DNA from: Nematostella vectensis
Lineage: Eukaryota; Cnidaria; Anthozoa; Actiniaria; Edwardsiidae
Assembly (NCBI RefSeq): GCF_932526225.1
Contig: NC_064036.1
Coordinates: 7,323,519-7,387,518, forward strand
Direction of reading: 5' to 3'
DNA length: 64,000 nucleotides
Shown: piece by piece, positions 45,101 to 64,000 of the stretch
How positions within the stretch are numbered: the first letter of the stretch is position 1
Layout: each line of letters starts with the position of its first letter
Translations under genes and position numbers: made by a program
The notes under the pieces: generated by a model
Databases searched by the model: none
Told to the model about the DNA's origin: nothing
What the model saw: the letters and a program-made list of their open reading frames with translations, nothing else

Positions 45101-45581
45101 AACAAAGCTACCTATAAAACATCAAACTTCAGAGCGGAAAATCCAAAATGACAAACTTGTTTAAATTGCACGGTGATGTTGTGTTTTTAACGAAGTTTCA
45201 AAATAGTCTGATAAAATTTTTAAGGTTATCATAATCACACTCTTGTGAAGAATCCTAAACTTTGTAAGGCTTTTACAACTTACCAATAGTGGTAATTACT
45301 GAACCAACAAAGTACAGCGACGAGTAGAACGTCCATTTCGTAGAATTCACGGCCTTTTCCTCGAGAATAACCATTCTTATTTTATGTAAAAGAATTCGAA
45401 CTCCTTCTTTAGACATATTGAATTTCCCTTCGAGTTTCTTGTTCACAGAAAGTGACAAATTTTGTAAAAGCACCTTATGGTCTATGCCTTCTTCTTCAAG
45501 GACAGTAAAGACTAGGGCGCCGAAAATCATCATCAACGCAACGGTCAACACCAGAAAAATTAGCTTCTTGAAAACTTTCAT
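42153..45581 (-). CDS. Two-pore-domain potassium (K2P) channel, two coding exons, 421 aa
   Basis: Membrane leak channel for potassium. Exon 1 45284-45581, exon 2 42153-43120; phases match. Start chosen at 45581 (MKVFKKLIFLVLTVALMMIF), directly before the first membrane helix; an in-frame extension upstream only translates a repeat (SGPGIVSGPG). Helix 1 (about 5-27) is followed by an extracellular cap with N-glycosylation sequons (NLS, NMS), pore helix 1 and filter TTIGYGHLTP (98-102). Then come the RLFLLFFAVVGIPL helix, helix 3 (VVAVLLLFSQLLIGGVMYNV), pore 2 FSTIGFGD (204-209), helix 4 (VVLILGLSTLSNLLSAIVNA) and a cytoplasmic tail of about 145 residues. Pore 2 and the DLV following it resemble THIK channels (KCNK12/13), but the subfamily is not settled. 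Converges on RAPGEF and diverges from the glucosidase. Confidence 0.93.
43806..44655. mobile_element. Long inverted-repeat (foldback) element in the K2P intron
   Basis: Left arm 43806-44090 and right arm 44360-44655 are reverse complements at roughly 80-85%: CTGCTACAGGGATCGGATCA, TTGCTGTTTCTATGGCAACG, AACAAATAAGCTATAGGA and CAGACC-TGGTCGACACTT all recur inverted. The spacer is about 270 bp. Weaker inverted similarity (GCGGTGATCCT, CAGTTCCTAAT) extends outwards to about 43278 and 44925. No transposase ORF; open frames there are arm sequence. It lies wholly inside the intron. Confidence 0.82.
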
Positions 45582-45583
45582 GA

Positions 45584-46795
45584 CGATATGTACAGGACCC
45601 GAAATGATCCCAGGACCCGAAACGATCCCAGGACCCGAAACGATCCCCAAAAGTTCCCCAACTGATCCCGGGACCCGAAACGATCCCCAAGAGTCCCCGG
45701 AATGAACCCCAAGGAATTGCAGTAATGGACAACAAAAGGAATGTGTAAGGATTGGCTTTCAGTTTTAAAAACATTTGAAACATTTAGCTTTATTTATGTT
45801 ATTAAAAGCAAATTTACATTAACTAAAACTATAGTATTAAGATATTAATATACGACTGCGGGGGAAATACAGTGGTTGACTCAGAAATTGGGGTCAACTA
45901 ACAATTCCTCTGATAGTAATTTGAAGAACACGGTGTGGATAAATCATTTTTACATAAAAAGCCAAAAAGAAAGGATAGGACATGCTGATTTTCATAGGAA
46001 GCGAAATGGGTTAAGGTTATTTTTTTGCATGTTTTTATTCGGTGAATGAAAGACCTATCATGAGATCATGCCGGGGTGTACGCACGACTACATGAGAAAA
46101 TTCAAAACTCACATAATATTGCTTTCAACAAATGCCACATCCTCTTAATATTTTGCATCGGTAGTAGATGGGTTGGTTGTTCGAGTGTATTACTCAGTGT
46201 GCTTTTGTCGTTCCATCTTCTCGGCCAAACCGGCTGCCTAAATATAATGTGTCGGTAAATATTCGCTCGTGTAAACAAGAATTTCGTGGTGAAATACATG
46301 TTTGGTTGTCAAATGAATATTAATTTTTAGGGGTGATGTTTACCGGAAATGAGAGTCATGTGTCGGAACCGCAAAATGTTTAGAGTGTGATGGAAGGTCG
46401 AGAGTTTGGTTGATCTGAGCAAAGCTGTGCTATGTTTATGCTGTATTCCTTTCAGTAGCAATTGAAAGTTGTGTATTTGTTTTGGACTCTGTTTATGTGT
46501 TTAACGCCGGGCAATGTAATAAATAGAAGTATTAAATTGGAATTTAATATTTTTAAGTCACGTTGTTTAGAAATTGAGTCGCTGTTAACCCTTAATTATG
46601 CTTCAAGAATTGCAAGTATTTCTTCTGCTTTCCCTTTGTCCATTACCGCAATTCCTTGGGGTTAATTTCGGGGACTCCTCGGTATCGTTTCGGGTCCCAG
46701 GATCATTTGGGGTACTTTTGGGGATCATTTCGGGTCCTGGGATCGTTTCGGGTCCTGGGATCATTTCGGGTCCTGTACAGATATAAACGTCAGAA
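45584..46795. repeat. Inverted repeat between K2P start and glucosidase promoter
   Basis: Arms of about 150 bp: 45587-45735 (TACAGGACCCGAAATGATCC ... CCCCAAGGAATTGCAGTAATG) and 46640-46795 as its reverse complement (CATTACCGCAATTCCTTGGG ... GATCATTTCGGGTCCTGTAC). Inside each arm is a short tandem repeat with the word GGACCCGAAACGATCCC. The left arm begins a few bases upstream of the K2P ATG. The 900-bp interior has no recognisable gene. It could be a foldback element or an inverted duplication of the K2P 5' end. Confidence 0.8.
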
Positions 46796-47447
46796 ATGTT
46801 AATTGTCCTGGAAAAGTTTTCACAAGTTTTTTATAAATTGAAAGACCTCAATGCCCAGTATGAACTGGCAATGTGAATAAAGCAATAGTGACAAATGTTT
46901 CACGTAACGATCTAGTTTTCCACTTTCCAGAAGAATAACATAGATTAAACGATTAATGTTTTAAGTAATAGGAGATCCGCAAGATAGTACAAAGTACATT
47001 TTGATAAAGAACAATAGTATCGCCTCGGGCCGGCCCAATAGCAAATTCTCCTATTCAGCGGCTCCGTGCGTAATAAACTCCTGAACTAACGCGTTTTAAT
47101 CCAAATGGTTCGCAAAGAACACATATTTACAATTTTGGTCTATGAAAAAAAAAACGATTAACGTATTTACTTTCTAGAGATTCTGCAGCCTGGGCGCTAA
47201 CAATAACAATGCTCATTGGTAAATTCCCGGCCGCTATCCCCCCCCCCCCCCCCCCCCTCCCATTTCGTCTTCCTGCTAAAATTGACTTCGAGTTTGTCCA
47301 CAGGGATTCCAAAGCAGACTGCATTGTCTGTCGGTTTGAGTGAAAGGTAACACCACTTCCGGTTGGCCAGAAATATTTGCGCTGCTGCGCGTCAAAATTC
47401 ATGTGATAATCACAAGATATAAAGGTATTCTCCATTTGGGGTCCAAG

Positions 47448-61107
<13,660 letters not shown>

Positions 61108-61493
61108 ACCATTGCAGCCTTGAGGGAGAGTGCTTGACACTTACGGAAGCATAGATAGATAGTTAAATTCTAATTTCGCTAATATAAATTAAAATGTTCG
61201 CGCTTGGGATTTCTATTTAGGCGGTGTAGAGCAAGTGCAAGGGACTGGGAATGGAGAGAGAGAGAAAGAGACCGAATGCAGTCGGGGCGAAGGACAAGTA
61301 AATTAACTCTTTCTTATCCTTATTCCCAATCGCACGATGCCCTTTACCATTTGTGCTTGCTAATCAGGATATAGGATATAAAAGCAAGACAGGACTCATG
61401 TCATGGGTTATGCCATCACGAACCAGTTCAATGCGTAAATTGTAAATTAGTCAGATATACCGTAAAAATATATTGTAGATGACGTCAAATGTA

Positions 61494-61499
61494 AATAAA
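61494..61499 (+). terminator. Candidate polyadenylation signal for GAA
   Basis: AATAAA about 390 nt after the GAA stop codon, the nearest perfect hexamer I noticed. Unverified. Confidence 0.35.
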
Positions 61500-61533
61500 A
61501 TAGCTTGGATAACTATAGGATTTATGCTCAATA

Positions 61534-61740
61534 CACAGATATTACCCAACAGACAGTGCGCACTATATGTACAGACATTACCCAACAGACAGTGCGCACT
61601 ATATGTACAGACATTACCCAACAGACAGTGCGCACTGACAGACATTACCCAACAGACAGTTTGTACTATACAGACATTACCCAACAGACATTGCGGACTG
61701 TACAGACATTACCCAACAGACATTGCGGACTGTACAGATA
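61534..61740. repeat. 36-bp tandem repeat, seven copies
   Basis: Unit ACAGACATTACCCAACAGAC followed by AGTGCGCACTATATGT, shortening to 31-33 bp in later units (TTGCGGACTGT variant). Between GAA and the ADAM10-like gene. The core GTGCGCAC is palindromic. Confidence 0.93.
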
Positions 61741-62851
61741 GGCAACTACTCGTATTCAACCAGTCTCTACTGTCGCCCTTACGTGGCAATGGACTCTATT
61801 CGATATGCGACGCGTTTAAGACCCATGAAAAATGGATCAAACAGGAGCACTTATCAGTCTTGGCATAAGGCACGAGTTGAGCCGGCTTTATGGCCCGATA
61901 TCTCGCTAACTTTCATATCACTATGGCAACTGCTCTACGTTTTCAATACAAACCGGATTTAGGGTACTATTCTTGGTCTTCTTTTTATATCCTGCAACGC
62001 ATTTAGCTTGATAGCGTGCGTAGTTTTGAATGGATGGTTGCATACCGAATAGCTAACAAAGCGGGCCCAAGGGGCATACATCATTAAACTGACATCCCTC
62101 TAAAAAACTTTTATCAAAAGATAGAAATCACGCGGTGACACGTCTGAGTTACTAAGATCGTTAGAATGATTTAAGGATATAGAGTACATTAATTATTTGG
62201 TACACTCAAGGTTTTGGTTTGTAGGGTGGTGTGTATAATTATTAGGTCGCGTTGAGTTCAGTGCGTTAACGACTTTGTTGCTTGTTAAAAGCACTATAAA
62301 TGGGCTTATCTCTAATTTTCTAGATACCTCAGAGTGCCAAAGCAATATTTTCTCTTTCGGTCTCGGTCTTATAACACGAAGGCTGTATCCCTTTTTTTCC
62401 TGAAGGTGATATACATGACGTCAATCATGACAATGCAGTTTCAAAACGTCGAGATCCTTGGCAGCCGTGATTGTAAGTTTGAGCGTTTTTGGAATTAAAT
62501 TGGGATAAATCGTAATTCAAGCAGAGCATGTCTTCAGATTCCAATTCAAACTCTGAATAATATTTGTTTGATCAGTTTTTATGATTAGATGAGTAACTTA
62601 TTCGTAGTGGCGTTACTAATATCATGACGTCATTGTAATAAGCGATCATGCGCACTAGCGGCCATGGGTGTGAATAATATAAGACTCTTGGCTATAACAA
62701 CCTTTGTTTCCGTCAAATTTTTAATTCCTGTTACCCTCATAATCTCGACTTTTTTTATGCCGTATAGCGGATTGATATTATAGTGTACACTCCTGCTCAT
62801 TTCTGCTGTTTCTGTGGATGATTCGTTGTTGTTGTGGGGGGATTTCGAAGC
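61741..62851. promoter_or_regulatory. Upstream region of the ADAM10-like gene with CRE-type sites
   Basis: About 1.1 kb without a gene. Two perfect palindromic TGACGTCA words lie at 62416-62423 and 62625-62632, 436 and 227 bp before the ATG; another lies at 61480-61487. These are consensus CREB/ATF sites. I see no clear TATA box close to the start. Function is inferred from the motif only. Confidence 0.45.
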
Positions 62852-63149
62852 ATGTTAAGGCTCACATTGTGTGTTGCACTGGCAGCATCATTGTCGTCGA
62901 GTTTTGCTGCGAATAGCAAACGTAAGTGTAAACAATTTGTGGCTTGCCTCGAAGATTATCTGTTCGTTCTTCATTAGAATAACTCTTGAATTTTAATTTC
63001 ATTTTAGGAGGACGTTTATCTGAGTTTATAAAAGAGTATGATACCCTTAGCTACAATTCGCAGTCTGTGGAGAAACAACATGGACGCCATCGACGATCGG
63101 TTGACCCGAACTCGAATCCAATAATTCTAAACTTTTTAGCACATGAAAG
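62852..63149 (+). CDS. ADAM10: ADAM10/Kuzbanian-like metalloprotease, first two exons (partial)
   Basis: Membrane sheddase of Notch, cadherin and other ectodomains. Exon 1 62852-62921 encodes a signal peptide (MLRLTLCVALAASLSSSFAA). Exon 2 63008-63149 gives LSEFIKEYDTLSYNSQSVEK, QHGRHRRSV and NPIILNFLAHER, matching the start of the ADAM10 prodomain in vertebrates ([34 protein letters not shown]). The donor is GTAAGA and the codon is left in phase 2. Only the first 70 residues lie in the window; the protease, disintegrin and membrane segments are beyond the right edge. Confusion with ADAM17 is unlikely given the YDTLSYN block. Confidence 0.88.
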
Positions 63150-64000
63150 GTAAGATGGACTTGTTATTGAAACCTTTTTCTTGGTAAGTTGAAAGTTTTC
63201 CATGTTTGTGATGTTAAAAAAATAATTCGGAGTTAGTGTTATTGAAAGTTTGTATTCATTATGCGAATAACAATCCATTGGCCCTAGCACCACTCAAAGT
63301 TTACTGTTGTCCCACACAAACAATCAACGAATACTCTAGCCATGCAATACATTCCTCTAGAGAATATTCATTCTTCTTTTTCGTATTATGATTTTTATCC
63401 TCTACCCATGTAGAATGTTTCAAATTTATCCTTGACTGATTTTCAATTAATATAAAGTTTGATTGATTAACTTTCTTCATTCTTATTTGTTTGCATTGAC
63501 ATATTGAAAATGATATATTTGTTTGCATGGATGTTGCCAATGGTATTGGGTCGCAGATGGCCAAAAATGGTTGTCAAGCTTATTTAAAATATTTCTCAAT
63601 GCTATTTATAGTGAGTGTTGTGACAGGACTGTCTAAACACATATTCATTTTTTCCTTTTAATGGATAAAGGTGAAATTATTTTTAGTTTTGTCAAATACA
63701 CAATCACGCCTTCTTAAAGAAGCACCAGCTGTATAAAAGCCGCAGACCTGGTCCAAGTCGCCATTCCCGCTCGACCACGTCAAGTGCAGAACTCCGTAAA
63801 TATCGAAAAAGCAGAGCCTTAGAATACATTTGATCATTTTGAAGTTGAAAATAAATGTTCTTTATACACAAGGCAATAACGGCGAGCTGTTTGGGAGTGA
63901 TTTTCTATGGCAACAAGGACAAAAATTGTGATTGAAAATAAAATTCCAAAGCAGCGCGCGCTCGTTTGAAATGACGCTATTTTTATCGAGCTCTGCACTC
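63150..64000. other. ADAM10-like intron 2, cut by window edge
   Basis: AT-rich, no continuation of the prodomain found. Within it, 63720-63833 is a 37-codon open frame rich in Ser/Arg, bounded by an acceptor-like TTCTTAAAG and followed by AATAAA at 63850; a TATAAAAG word is at 63732. It is not in phase with exon 2 as read in the Ser/Arg frame. Confidence 0.4.

Noticed and set aside
45582-45650. Upstream extension of K2P (MGIVSGPGIVSGPG)
   Set aside because: It translates a short repeat inside an inverted-repeat arm; the next Met sits exactly at the start of helix 1.

Overview
This is a stretch of an animal nuclear genome. It carries intron-rich genes with GT-AG introns for animal protein families: a PDZ-GEF (RAPGEF2/6) exchange factor, a two-pore potassium channel, a lysosomal-type alpha-glucosidase and the start of an ADAM10-like protease. 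The base composition, dense small introns, many palindromic non-autonomous elements and high vertebrate similarity of the exons suggest a cnidarian, most likely a sea anemone such as Nematostella. That assignment is inference, not something the sequence proves.

Layout. Positions 1-5726 are a 44-bp minisatellite that continues beyond the left edge. Positions 8107-40852 (+) hold a complete RAPGEF2/6 gene. I assembled 46 coding exons by hand; they sum to 4596 nt (1531 aa) with no in-frame stop. A small three-exon antisense gene (10164-10639, -) appears to lie inside its second intron. The K2P channel (42153-45581, -, 421 aa, two exons) converges on RAPGEF. The GH31 alpha-glucosidase (47448-61107, +, 19 exons, 900 aa) is divergent from the channel. 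The ADAM10-like gene begins at 62852 (+) and runs off the right edge after two exons.

Roughly a quarter of the window is tandem repeat. Besides the 44-bp array there are a 21-bp array (intron 34 of RAPGEF), a 77-bp array (intron 36), a second 44-bp array (intron 37), a 27-bp repeat inside coding exon 42, a 40-bp array (intron 15 of the glucosidase), a 2.8-kb GGT-rich array (intron 17) and a 36-bp array downstream of the glucosidase. The most unusual pattern is that several arrays start exactly at, or include, an exon's 5' splice site. The 77-bp and 40-bp arrays are amplifications of an exon end plus its donor, so the introns carry about 56 and about 12 extra donor-like copies.

Inverted-repeat (MITE/foldback) elements sit at 13895-14833, 27889-28190, 43806-44655, 45584-46795, 47933-48018 and 50416-50600. 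One of them abuts the K2P start codon.

The genes do not form a pathway or operon; they are independent neighbours. RAPGEF acts in Rap signalling at membranes, K2P sets background potassium conductance, the glucosidase degrades glycogen in lysosomes, and ADAM10 is a membrane sheddase.
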